This document shows, piece after piece, positions 8,723-17,516 of a stretch of DNA of 64,000 bases; position 1 is the stretch's first letter; each line of letters begins with the position of its first letter. Where the stretch lies: assembly GCF_000156235.1 (NCBI RefSeq), contig NZ_DS996813.1, positions 124,001 to 188,000 of the forward strand, read 5' to 3'. The translations under genes and the position numbers were made by a program. Under the pieces are notes generated by a model. The model saw nothing but the letters and a program-made list of their open reading frames with translations, did no database searches and was not told the origin of the DNA. This DNA is from Pseudovibrio sp000156235 (lineage in GTDB: Bacteria; Pseudomonadota; Alphaproteobacteria; Rhizobiales; Stappiaceae).

Positions 8723-9778
8723 ATGACTATTTCCAGACTCCCCTTCGCTCACTCATGCGCAGTTGCGGCCCTCGCCCTTGGTGCCTCCTTTATCTGGACC
8801 CAGAGTGCGAGCGCGCGCCCACAGGTCTGTGACCGATTGGAGACGGAGTTTATCGAGCTCTCAGAACAGGTCGAGGCCAACGGCAGCTCCAACAGCTGGC
8901 AGACGGCCTATGAAGAGCAGCAGGTGCACATCCGCAATGTTCAAAGTCAGATGTCCAGCTTTGGCTGTGACGGGTCTTTTGGCCCGCCGCAGTGTCAGCA
9001 GCTCAGCTCTTCCCTGCAGCAGATGAATGAGAACCTGAGCTATCTTGATAGTCAGAGACAGCAGGAACTCTATTCCAGCGCGATGCAGGACCGTCTGAAT
9101 GAAGTGAAGCAGGCACTGGTTGATCTGAACTGTTCTGATCGCTCTGATCAGCAGATCCAGCCGCTGACACCGCCAGTGCAGGCCAACCAACCTTTGCAGC
9201 TGGAGCCGCGCTCTACGGCAGGTTACTCTTCTGGCGGCCAGCAGTATGCCACCATGTGTGTGCGCAAGTGTGATGGCTACTACTTCCCGATCAACCCGAA
9301 CTCCAGTGCGGGTGATCTGGCGGAGGATGAAGAGATCTGTCAGGCGCTGTGCCCAAGTCAGGATACGGAGCTTTACGTTTTCCAGGTTCCGCAGGAAACA
9401 CCAGCGCAGATGCGCTCCCTTTCCGGTGCGCCTTATACCTCCCTAGCCAATGCCTATCTGTTCAGACAGCAAAACAATCCAGCCTGTTCGTGTGATGCAG
9501 CGGCTGGTCAGCCGAACAACATTGAGCCGACACCTGCGATTCCATCTTTGGAGCAAGCTATTCCGAGCACCGAGCTGGATGATCTGACACCGGGTGCAAC
9601 TGCGACTTATCCGGCTATTCCGAACCAGAGTGAGCTGCGTCAGACCGTAGATGCAACAGAGGCCCAGAGTGATATCTCCGAGCCTCCGCTTGTTCAGAAG
9701 AAATTTGTGCCTCGCGAGGTTGAGCCTCGCGAAGGGCCTATCAGGAAAGTCGGTCCAAAGTTTTTTCCCGACCGATAA
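8723..9778 (+). CDS. DUF2865 domain secreted protein
   Basis: 351 residues from ATG 8723, beginning with a signal peptide (SCAVAALALGASFIW..SASA). The Gln-rich middle is probably helical or coiled. The DUF2865 hallmark follows: MCVRKCDGYYFPINP and EEICQALCPSQDTELYVFQ, then paired Cys in PACSCDAA, and a Pro-rich tail. The family is restricted to Alphaproteobacteria; its function is unknown, though an envelope location is likely. Its last 38 bases overlap the 3' end of the convergent gltX gene. Confidence 0.88.
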   Translation: MTISRLPFAHSCAVAALALGASFIWTQSASARPQVCDRLETEFIELSEQVEANGSSNSWQTAYEEQQVHIRNVQSQMSSFGCDGSFGPPQCQQLSSSLQQMNENLSYLDSQRQQELYSSAMQDRLNEVKQALVDLNCSDRSDQQIQPLTPPVQANQPLQLEPRSTAGYSSGGQQYATMCVRKCDGYYFPINPNSSAGDLAEDEEICQALCPSQDTELYVFQVPQETPAQMRSLSGAPYTSLANAYLFRQQNNPACSCDAAAGQPNNIEPTPAIPSLEQAIPSTELDDLTPGATATYPAIPNQSELRQTVDATEAQSDISEPPLVQKKFVPREVEPREGPIRKVGPKFFPDR

Positions 9779-11105
9779 GCGGTAGCATGTTCTTCAGGTC
9801 TGGTCCGTGGGCCAGACCTGTGATTGCCTTGCGCAGTGGCATGAACAGACCTTTGCCTTTGCGGCCTGTTTCGCCTTTCACAGCTTTGGTCCACTCGCCC
9901 CAGGTCTCTTCGCTCCACGGCTCCTGCGGCAGCAGATCTTTGGCCTGAGTGATGAACTCTTTGTCTTCCTCGGCGATCTCCGGGGTGACAGAGCCGACAA
10001 CAAGCTCCCACCACTGTTTCGCATCGCTGACGGTGGAGCAGTTTTCCTTCACAGCAGACCAGAACGCTTCATCGCCTTCAACGCTGTCTGCCTTCAGACG
10101 ATCTGCAACATCAGCGAAGCTCATGTCGTGCACCAGCTTTGCAGTCAGGTGACCAACGTCTTCCGGGTCGAACTTTGCAGCGGACTTGGAAATGCCGGAG
10201 AAGTCGAGCATTTCTGCCAGAGCTTCCATGGACTTTACTGGCTCTACTGCGTGGCTGGTGCCGGTCAGAACTGCGAGAGAGCAGACTGCCATTGGCTCGT
10301 AGCCTTCCTCACGCAGGGAGCGAATGGACAGAGCACCAGAGCGTTTGGAAAGGCCCTCACCTGAAGCGGTGGTCAGCAGGTTGTGGTGACCGAACTCAGG
10401 AACTTGTGCCCCCAGTGCCTGGAATATGGCAATCTGGACACCGGTGTTCGCAATGTGGTCTTCCCCGCGGATGACATGGGTGATGCCCATATCCGCATCA
10501 TCCACGATGGATGGCAGGGTATAGAGGTATGTGCCGTCTGCGCGCACCAGAACCGGATCAGACAGGGAAGCAAGATCAACAGTCTGACGACCGCGGATTA
10601 CATCATCCCAGTGAACTTCTGTTCTATTGAAGGAGAACGGATCGCCTTCTACGTGGTTTGGCAGTTTGAAGCGCCAGTGTGGTTTACGGCCTTCTTCCTC
10701 ATACTCAGCGATCTGCTCGTCGGTGAGCTTCAGGCCAGCACGGTCGTAGACAGGAGGACGGCCCAGAGCGCGGGCACGGTTGCGGCGGCGTTCCAGCTCT
10801 TCCGGTGTCTCGTAACAGGCGTAGAGCAGACCGGCGTCTTTCAGCTTGGCAGCAGCTGCATCATACAATGCAAAGCGCTCGGACTGTTTTTCGACGCGAT
10901 CAGGGTTGATGCCCAGCCATTTCAGGTCTTCGGCGATGCCGACAGCATACTCTTCCTTAGAGCGCTGCACGTCGGTGTCGTCGTAACGCAGAACGAAGTT
11001 ACCGCCCTGCTTTTTGGCAAAGAGATAGTTGAAAAGCGCCGGGCGCACATTGCCGATATGGATGTGACCAGTCGGAGATGGCGCGAAGCGAACCGTAACA
11101 CTCAT
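9741..11105 (-). CDS. gltX: glutamate--tRNA ligase
   Basis: A 454-residue class I synthetase. The HIGH-type motif is HIGN within PSPTGHIHIGNVRPALF, and the KMSKS equivalent is LSKRSG. The C-terminal anticodon-binding half is present, so this is not the short Glu-Q-tRNA(Asp) synthetase. Many alphaproteobacteria have two GltX proteins; whether this one charges tRNA-Glu, tRNA-Gln or both cannot be read from sequence alone. It overlaps the convergent DUF2865 gene by 38 bp. Confidence 0.95.
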   Translation of the reverse strand: MSVTVRFAPSPTGHIHIGNVRPALFNYLFAKKQGGNFVLRYDDTDVQRSKEEYAVGIAEDLKWLGINPDRVEKQSERFALYDAAAAKLKDAGLLYACYETPEELERRRNRARALGRPPVYDRAGLKLTDEQIAEYEEEGRKPHWRFKLPNHVEGDPFSFNRTEVHWDDVIRGRQTVDLASLSDPVLVRADGTYLYTLPSIVDDADMGITHVIRGEDHIANTGVQIAIFQALGAQVPEFGHHNLLTTASGEGLSKRSGALSIRSLREEGYEPMAVCSLAVLTGTSHAVEPVKSMEALAEMLDFSGISKSAAKFDPEDVGHLTAKLVHDMSFADVADRLKADSVEGDEAFWSAVKENCSTVSDAKQWWELVVGSVTPEIAEEDKEFITQAKDLLPQEPWSEETWGEWTKAVKGETGRKGKGLFMPLRKAITGLAHGPDLKNMLPLIGREKTLDRLS

Positions 11106-11216
11106 GGCTGAGCCTTCTCATCAATAAACAAGTTTGACACTCGGGTATCGCGTTGGCCGGTACGGGTCAACCAGCCAATCTTGAATACCTACGGAATATC
11201 TCGGGTTTTCCTGTTT

Positions 11217-12437
11217 TCAGGCTGGAGAGCGCACCAGCATCAGCTGCGGCTTTACAGCAAACAGAACCAGTCCCAGACCGAAGCAGTAGAGGCTGGAGAA
11301 GGCAAACTGCGTATCGAGCTCAACACCATAGTCCAGCAGGACACCCATGAGACCGGGAGCCAGTGCGGAGGCAAAGACCATCATGGCGGAGTAGATGGCA
11401 CGAATGGACCCGAGGTGGGCTGTGCCATACAGCTCGGCCAGAACAGCGGAGGCAACAGCGCCCCATGACCCGACAGTCATTGCCAGGATGATAAACGCCA
11501 CGGGGACGAAGTACTCTTCGCCTGCAAAAGCAAACACGAGGACACTGACACCGAGCGGCACTACGGAGAGGGGAAGCAGAGAGACAGCGGAGAACCGGTC
11601 AATCAGCATGCCAGCCAGCATGGAGAACAAAGCACCAGCTGCAGCATAGAGCGGCAGATAAGATGGCATCACGGTGCGCTCCCATCCCTTGGCTTCCATA
11701 AAGTGGACCTGATGGAACATGAGGCCAGTGACGAGAAATGGCACAGCTAGCACTGCGGTCATGACAACCCAGAAACGCCAGTCCGCCATCACCTGCTTTC
11801 TGGTCCAGCTGACAGCCGGGCCATTTGATCGGGATGACTCAAGCGGGTTTTCTGGTGTGCGGTCTTTCTTCAGTGTCAGGTATGCCAGAGGGAGGAATAC
11901 GAGGAGCAGAGTAACGCCGGCAGCAGACCAGAGATCACGCCAGGACATGGAAACCATGAGGGTAACAGCTGCCAGTGGCAGCAGAGCTTCACCGGCCATA
12001 TTGCCAAAGGAGGCAAGGCTCAGCGCTTTGCCGCGGGAACCGTGAAACCAGCGCGACATTGCGGTCTGTGAGGTATGGGGCAGCATGCCCTGCCCGAACA
12101 AGCGCAAGCCATAGAGACAAATGCCTAGTAATATTATGGAGTTATGCCAGCTCATTAAGAAACTGAATCCGGCAAGGATCAAAATTGCAGCGCAGCCGAC
12201 GACGACCGGGCGGTAATAGTCGACGATTTTGCCGAGATAGATAAGTGTCGCCGCACTTGCCAGCGTGGCGAACATGTAAATTGAGCCGAAATCCCCGTGA
12301 GACAGGCTGTAGGTCTCACGGATCTGGGAGGAAAATTGGGCAATAAAGAACGTCTGGCCGAAGCTGGAGCCAAAGCCGAGCAGAAAACCGCCCGCGACCC
12401 AGCGCAGGTTGCGCTGGAGAAATTCGAAGAAAGTCAT
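11217..12437 (-). CDS. MFS transporter (12-helix permease)
   Basis: 406 residues with about twelve hydrophobic helices in two halves joined by a polar cytoplasmic stretch near LKKDRTPENPLESSRSNG. An MFS loop 2-3 element is visible at YLGKIVDYYRP and a second at LIDRF in the C-terminal half. It resembles the oxalate/formate and monocarboxylate-type MFS permeases, but the substrate cannot be assigned. It lies between gltX and nadE, all on the minus strand, with its own start ATG at 12437. Confidence 0.85.
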   Translation of the reverse strand: MTFFEFLQRNLRWVAGGFLLGFGSSFGQTFFIAQFSSQIRETYSLSHGDFGSIYMFATLASAATLIYLGKIVDYYRPVVVGCAAILILAGFSFLMSWHNSIILLGICLYGLRLFGQGMLPHTSQTAMSRWFHGSRGKALSLASFGNMAGEALLPLAAVTLMVSMSWRDLWSAAGVTLLLVFLPLAYLTLKKDRTPENPLESSRSNGPAVSWTRKQVMADWRFWVVMTAVLAVPFLVTGLMFHQVHFMEAKGWERTVMPSYLPLYAAAGALFSMLAGMLIDRFSAVSLLPLSVVPLGVSVLVFAFAGEEYFVPVAFIILAMTVGSWGAVASAVLAELYGTAHLGSIRAIYSAMMVFASALAPGLMGVLLDYGVELDTQFAFSSLYCFGLGLVLFAVKPQLMLVRSPA

Positions 12438-12554
12438 AGACTTAACCTAAGAAGTGTAGAAAATGATTCAGGCAAAGCCGGATGCCTGCCTGAACACGGG
12501 AGATCAAGCCTAGTGCGCGAGATCTTAAACTAAGATCTGAAGTCGCGTTTGTTT

Positions 12555-14225
12555 CTAGGTTCGATCCCGGAAACGGTTGGTGATTGGGTAGCGGCGATCG
12601 CGTCCGAAGTTCTTTAGTGTGATTTTGACACCCGGAGCTGCCTGACGACGCTTGTACTCAGCGATGTAAAGAAGGTGTTCGACTCGATGGATGGTCTCAA
12701 CAGAGTGACCGCGCTTTTCGATCTCGTCAAGGCTCAACTCTTGTTCCACGAGGCAGTGCAGGATGTCGTCCAGTACATCATACTCTGGCAGACTGTCCTG
12801 ATCCGTCTGGTTTTCACGCAACTCAGCAGTCGGCGCTTTCACGATGATGTTGTTCGGGATCACCTCACCTGCCGGGCCCATGACACCTGCCGGGTGGTGT
12901 TTGTTGCGCCAGTCAGACAAGCGGTAGACCTCAGTCTTGTAAAGATCCTTAATCGGGTTGAAGCCGCCGTTCATGTCGCCGTAAAGGGTCGCATAGCCAA
13001 CGGACATTTCTGACTTGTTGCCGGTGGTCACAACCATCGCGCCAAACTTGTTGGAGACCGCCATGAGGATAACACCGCGAGAACGGGACTGGAGGTTTTC
13101 CTCTGTGATGCCGCTCTCAGTGCCAGCAAAAACGCCGGACAGCGTCTTCTGGAAGCCTTCTACTGGCTCAGCGATTGGAATGGTGTCGTACTTCACGCCG
13201 AGTGCGTCAGCACACGCTTTAGCGTCCTTGATGCTTTCCTCGGAGGTGTAGCGGTATGGTAGCATGATGCAGTGAACTCGTTCAGCCCCCAGTGCATCAA
13301 CGGCCATTGCAGCACATATGGCGCTATCGATGCCACCGGAAAGGCCGAGCACAACGCCCGGGAAGCCGTTCTTGTTTACATAGTCTTTCAGGCCAAGCAC
13401 GCAGGCAAGCCAATCAGCTTCCTGTGTATCTGGCATAGGCACGACGCGCGCAGGCTCAATCAGCCAGTTTTCGTCTGCATCTTTTTTGAAGTTAAGATAG
13501 CCAGTCTCTTCGGTGAACTGACCCAATTGCATTGCCAGAGACCGATCATGATTAAGCGCAAAGGAGGCGCCATCAAAAACGAGTTCATCCTGTCCGCCGA
13601 CCTGGTTGCAGTAAACAAATGGCAGGCCAGTCTCAACCACACGGGAGATCATGAGCTGCATACGCTCTTCGGTTTTTTCCCGGTTGTAAGGCGACGCATT
13701 TGGAACAACGAGGATTTCAGCGCCTGTCTCTTCAAGACACTCACAGACCTCATCCGTCCATGTGTCTTCACAGATTGGAACGCCTAAGCGAACACCGCGG
13801 AAGCTGATTGGGCCCGGGTTTGGACCAGCATCAAACACGCGCTTTTCATCGAACACGCCATAGTTTGGCAGATCAACTTTGAACCGCAGGCCTTCAACCT
13901 TGCCGTTATCCAACAAGGCCACAGCGTTATAGAGCTTTTCCCCCTCTGCCCATGGCAGGCCTACGAGAAGACCAGGACCACCGTCCGCAGTTTCTTTTGC
14001 CAAAGCTTCCAGTTCGCGCTTACAAGCTGCGACGAAGGAAGGCTTACGCACCAGATCTTCCAGCGGATAACCGGCAAGAAAGAGTTCGGAATACAAGACC
14101 AGATCAGCGCCTTGCTCGGCAGCTAGTTTTCTGTGATGCCGAACTTTTTCAGCATTACCGGAAATATCACCTACACAAGGATTGGCCTGAACGACGGCCA
14201 GACGGAACTGGTCTTTAATCATCAT
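12555..14225 (-). CDS. nadE: glutamine-dependent NAD+ synthase
   Basis: 556 residues with two fused domains. The N-terminal nitrilase-type glutaminase has the catalytic triad Glu47 (YSELFLAGYP), Lys116 (KVDLPNYG) and Cys152 (GVPICEDTW). The C-terminal synthetase has the ATP-pyrophosphatase loop SGGIDS (296-301). The enzyme takes ammonia from glutamine to amidate deamido-NAD as the last step of NAD synthesis. Length matches the fused bacterial form. Confidence 0.97.
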   Translation of the reverse strand: MMIKDQFRLAVVQANPCVGDISGNAEKVRHHRKLAAEQGADLVLYSELFLAGYPLEDLVRKPSFVAACKRELEALAKETADGGPGLLVGLPWAEGEKLYNAVALLDNGKVEGLRFKVDLPNYGVFDEKRVFDAGPNPGPISFRGVRLGVPICEDTWTDEVCECLEETGAEILVVPNASPYNREKTEERMQLMISRVVETGLPFVYCNQVGGQDELVFDGASFALNHDRSLAMQLGQFTEETGYLNFKKDADENWLIEPARVVPMPDTQEADWLACVLGLKDYVNKNGFPGVVLGLSGGIDSAICAAMAVDALGAERVHCIMLPYRYTSEESIKDAKACADALGVKYDTIPIAEPVEGFQKTLSGVFAGTESGITEENLQSRSRGVILMAVSNKFGAMVVTTGNKSEMSVGYATLYGDMNGGFNPIKDLYKTEVYRLSDWRNKHHPAGVMGPAGEVIPNNIIVKAPTAELRENQTDQDSLPEYDVLDDILHCLVEQELSLDEIEKRGHSVETIHRVEHLLYIAEYKRRQAAPGVKITLKNFGRDRRYPITNRFRDRT

Positions 14226-14376
14226 ATGAACTTCAAAGGCTATAATGGGTTAATGGGATTGCCCTGATTGCTTCGAGCTTTCGTAGCTTTGCATCTCATG
14301 TACAGCGTTTTTATAGCTTAGAAAAGTCGATCCATCACATAGTTGATGGTTGGAGGAAAGGATTCACAGTCTCCGA

Positions 14377-14904
14377 TCAGTCAGAGGACTTCTTCTTTAA
14401 GGTGCCGGAGTCTTTTGCTTTTGCCATCACATCCAGATGCTGCTGCAGGCGTGTTCCCATGGGCAGTTGCGCCATGTCTCTGGCCTGAACGCACTCATCC
14501 CCCTGCATGACAATCGCCTTCAGGCGGTCATACAGAATGGCTGGTGCGATTGGTTTGGCAAGAAAGTAGTTTACGCCCGCATTGCGCGCAGCAACGACCA
14601 CGGAGCGTCGGGAATCTGCGGTGATGACGATCACCGGCGTTTTTGCAATTTCAGAATCCTGATCCTGCCGCAGGATACGGAGGAAGTCATTGCCATCGAT
14701 GGGATGCATGATCCAGTCGCACAAAACGATGTCTGGTCGGCGATCAAGCAGGATAGCAATCGCGTCTGCTCCATCACCAGCTTCATAGATCGAGCGGACA
14801 CCAAAGCCGGAGACCATGGTGCGCAAGATGGAACGCATGTAGTTGTTGTCATCTACAATGAGGATTGAATAGCCAGACAACAAAGAATCGCTCTGAAGCA
14901 ACAA
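14377..14904 (-). CDS. receiver-domain response regulator (single REC domain)
   Basis: 175 residues with one CheY-like domain. The acidic pair is Asp18-Asp19, the phosphoacceptor Asp63 (VLCDWIM), the switch Thr95 and the conserved Lys117 (LAKPI). About 45 residues follow without a DNA-binding domain; the tail is basic and polar and ends KKKSSD. A stand-alone regulator of this type acts by protein contact. No kinase is adjacent, so the input and target are unknown. Confidence 0.9.
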   Translation of the reverse strand: MLLQSDSLLSGYSILIVDDNNYMRSILRTMVSGFGVRSIYEAGDGADAIAILLDRRPDIVLCDWIMHPIDGNDFLRILRQDQDSEIAKTPVIVITADSRRSVVVAARNAGVNYFLAKPIAPAILYDRLKAIVMQGDECVQARDMAQLPMGTRLQQHLDVMAKAKDSGTLKKKSSD

Positions 14905-15005
14905 ACTCTCCCTGAGGGCGAAAAAACCTAGAAATAAACCGAGCTGTTAAAGGCAGGAAGCACATAATTCCAATTTCCTATGTGCAACACATATGAGTAT
15001 TTATC

Positions 15006-15038
15006 AAAAAAAGAGGGGCTGCACAATGTGCAACCCCT
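15006..15038 (-). terminator. intrinsic terminator after aroG
   Basis: On the minus strand GGGGTTGCAC/GTGCAGCCCC (one wobble) with a 3-nt loop is followed by CTTTTTTT. It lies 30 bp past the class II DAHP synthase stop. Confidence 0.9.
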
Positions 15039-15066
15039 GATCATCAATTGAATACTCTAGATAGAG

Positions 15067-16437
15067 TTAAGTGTTCACTGCAACGCGAGATTCAGATTCT
15101 TTTCTGAGGTTCTCAGCGATTGTAAACGCCAGTTCCAGAGCCTGATCCGCATTGAGGCGCGGGTCACAATGCGTGTGGTAACGATCACCGAGCTGTTCTG
15201 CGGACAGTGCGCGTGCACCACCGGTACATTCAGTCACGTTACGACCAGTCATTTCAACATGAACACCACCAGCGTGGGTGCCTTCAGCGCGGTGAACCGC
15301 GAAGAATGCTTCCACTTCACGCAGGATACGCTCGAATGGACGGGTCTTGTAGCCGTTTGCGGTGATGGTGTTGCCGTGCATCGGATCACAGGACCAGACG
15401 ACTTTCTTACCTTCACGCTCAACAGCACGAACCATTGCTGGCAGATGTTCGAAGACCTTGTCATGACCGAAGCGGGTGATCAGTGTCAGACGACCAGCTT
15501 CGTTTTCAGGGTTCAGAACATCGATCAGCTTGATCAGATCTTCAGGATCAAGAGATGGACCACATTTCAGGCCAATCGGGTTCTTGATGCCACGGAAGAA
15601 CTCAACGTGTGCATGATCCAGCTGACGGGTCCGGTCACCAATCCAGAGCATATGGCCGGAGGTCGCGTAGCATTCGCCAGTGGTGGAATCGATACGGGTC
15701 AGAGCTTCTTCATAGCCCAGAAGCAGTGCCTCGTGGCTGGTGAAGAACTCAGTGGAACGCAGCTGAGGTGTGTTGTCCGGGTCAATGCCGCAAGCGCGCA
15801 TGAAGGACAGCGCATCAGAGATACGGTCCGCCATTTCCTGATAGCGGTGCGCCTGCGGGCTGTCTTTTACGAAGCCGAGCATCCACTGGTGCACGTGGTC
15901 AAGGTTTGCAAAACCACCCTGCGCGAATGCACGCAGCAGGTTCAGGGTCGCAGCAGACTGACGGTATGCCTTCACCTGACGCTCAGGATCCGGAATACGA
16001 GACTCTTCGTTGAACTCGATACCGTTGATAATGTCACCACGGTAGCTTGGCAGCTCGATGCCATCTTTCTTCTCAATATTAGAAGAACGTGGCTTTGCGA
16101 ACTGACCTGCAATACGGCCTACTTTCACAACCGGCTGCTGTGCACCATAGGTAAGGGCCACAGCCATCTGCAGGAATGCTCTAAAAAAGTCGCGGATGTG
16201 ATCAGCGTGGTGCTCCGCAAAGCTCTCCGCACAATCACCACCTTGCAAGAGGAATCCACGCCCCTCGGCAACATCAGCGAGCTGCGCTTTCAACTTGCGC
16301 GCCTCACCTGCAAACACGAGCGGCGGATAAGATGCGAGGCGACTTTCAACGTCTGCCAATGCTTCCTTATCTGGATAGTCCGGCACCTGCACGATCGGTT
16401 TTGATCGCCAGGAATCCGGTGTCCATTTCTCCGCCAT
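15067..16437 (-). CDS. aroG: class II 3-deoxy-7-phosphoheptulonate (DAHP) synthase
   Basis: A 456-residue plant/Mycobacterium-type (AroA-II) DAHP synthase that joins phosphoenolpyruvate and erythrose 4-phosphate at the entry to the shikimate pathway. Recognisable segments are WRSKPIVQVPDYPD at the N-terminus, LLQGGDCAESF (metal-binding Cys), KVGRIAGQFAKPRS, SCDPMHGNT and GGVHVEMTGRNVTEC. Length is typical of the class. It is a single gene with its own terminator downstream and a 353-bp upstream region. Confidence 0.96.
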   Translation of the reverse strand: MAEKWTPDSWRSKPIVQVPDYPDKEALADVESRLASYPPLVFAGEARKLKAQLADVAEGRGFLLQGGDCAESFAEHHADHIRDFFRAFLQMAVALTYGAQQPVVKVGRIAGQFAKPRSSNIEKKDGIELPSYRGDIINGIEFNEESRIPDPERQVKAYRQSAATLNLLRAFAQGGFANLDHVHQWMLGFVKDSPQAHRYQEMADRISDALSFMRACGIDPDNTPQLRSTEFFTSHEALLLGYEEALTRIDSTTGECYATSGHMLWIGDRTRQLDHAHVEFFRGIKNPIGLKCGPSLDPEDLIKLIDVLNPENEAGRLTLITRFGHDKVFEHLPAMVRAVEREGKKVVWSCDPMHGNTITANGYKTRPFERILREVEAFFAVHRAEGTHAGGVHVEMTGRNVTECTGGARALSAEQLGDRYHTHCDPRLNADQALELAFTIAENLRKESESRVAVNT

Positions 16438-16790
16438 TTTAAAACTCCATCAATACGGAATGCTGCCAGCGCGCCCAATGCACTTGTCTTTGGCAGCTCT
16501 AATTCTTTCGAGCAGTTCTCATTTTCTGACAAAAGCCCAGAAAGGCTTATACACGCCGCCCGTTTGTCTGACTAGGGGTACGTATACGTTGTTTTATCGC
16601 TGTAGGTTGAGGATACCTCAAAAAATTCAGCTCTCACGAGAATCCATCAAACCAATCTTCTTTAGAGCTATTATGTTCCAAATAATCGAAACTTGGTAGA
16701 GAATTATTTCAAAGCACCCTTTGGGATCGCGGATGAACACTTGTGTAAAGATACATGAAGCGTTCACACTGCTGATCCTCAAGGCATATT
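16438..16790 (-). other. intergenic region upstream of aroG, no gene seen
   Basis: This 353-bp gap is AT-rich and has no convincing ORF. It contains a perfect 10-bp palindrome ACGTATACGT at 16580-16589, about 145 bp upstream of the aroG start, which could be an operator but is unsupported otherwise. Confidence 0.5.
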
Positions 16791-17432
16791 TCAGCGATTT
16801 AAATATTGAGCATTCACAGATTTGAGCAGATCGTCAATAGTCGCAGCCAGCTCATTGGAGAGCACGATTGCCCGTGGATAGTACGGATCCTCGCGGTCCT
16901 TCAGGATCGGCACGCGGTCCCAACCATCGGTGGTTTCCACGAAGTGCTCCAGGCCCTCCTGCCCCCACAAGCGGTAGAAACCAGCCATGACGCAGTCTGC
17001 ATAGCTCTGCAGGATTGGATGCTCTTCATTGCCCCAGTGGGCGTATTGGTCCTGAACCTGATAGAGGAACGTGTCCGCTGGCATTCGTCTGCCACAGTCT
17101 GGCACGAAGCTTCCTTCAGCAAGAGACTTGCGGGAATAGTGCCATTCGCGCTTATCAAGTGCAGGCAGGTTGGCTTTGGAGTCGAGAACCATTGCCCCGC
17201 GGATGACGGAACCTTCTTCACGGCGAACGCCAAGTGCACAGACGCCGACACCGGACATGCGGCCATTGCCTTCTTTGCCCTTTGAGCAGCCACGCCATTC
17301 CCGTTTCCATCCACTCAGCTGCCCGGCAATCACGGTAGTGCCGGTTGGAAGAGTTTCTTCGTTTACAAGTGAGCCATAACCAAAATAGCAAATCTGGTCC
17401 TGTGTGAGGTCTGTCACGGGTATTCCAATCAA
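16791..17432 (-). CDS. gamma-glutamylcyclotransferase-like protein
   Basis: 213 residues. The N-terminal substrate-loop motif YFGYGSL (16-22) is the signature of the gamma-glutamylcyclotransferase fold; a GGCT-like core follows, then an alphaproteobacterial C-terminal extension (HPILQSYADCVMAGFYRLWG). Such enzymes cleave gamma-glutamyl amino acids to 5-oxoproline, and some relatives act on glutathione. Glutathione reductase is encoded directly upstream on the same strand, which fits a thiol-metabolism role but does not prove it. A terminator separates the two genes. Confidence 0.8.
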   Translation of the reverse strand: MIGIPVTDLTQDQICYFGYGSLVNEETLPTGTTVIAGQLSGWKREWRGCSKGKEGNGRMSGVGVCALGVRREEGSVIRGAMVLDSKANLPALDKREWHYSRKSLAEGSFVPDCGRRMPADTFLYQVQDQYAHWGNEEHPILQSYADCVMAGFYRLWGQEGLEHFVETTDGWDRVPILKDREDPYYPRAIVLSNELAATIDDLLKSVNAQYLNR

Positions 17433-17465
17433 AACTTGAGAGATGCCTTGCTCCTGTCGCAGGGC

Positions 17466-17498
17466 AAAAAAGAACCGCTAGCAAGGACTAGCGGCTCT
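17466..17498 (-). terminator. intrinsic terminator after gor
   Basis: On the minus strand AGAGCCGCTAG/CTAGCGGTTCT with a 6-nt loop is followed by TTTTTT. It lies 18 bp beyond the glutathione reductase stop. Confidence 0.92.
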
Positions 17499-17516
17499 TT
17501 GAAAGTCGACTAAAGT

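Noticed and set aside
12520..12538. AGATCTTA/TAAGATCT hairpin between the MFS gene and nadE
   Set aside because: It lies past the nadE stop on the minus strand but has no T tract and a 3-nt loop; not called as a terminator.
15169..16404. 411-codon open frame antisense to aroG
   Set aside because: It mirrors the codon pattern of class II DAHP synthase on the other strand, and its product resembles nothing.
16580..16589. ACGTATACGT palindrome upstream of aroG
   Set aside because: A single 10-bp palindrome in AT-rich DNA is weak evidence for an operator.
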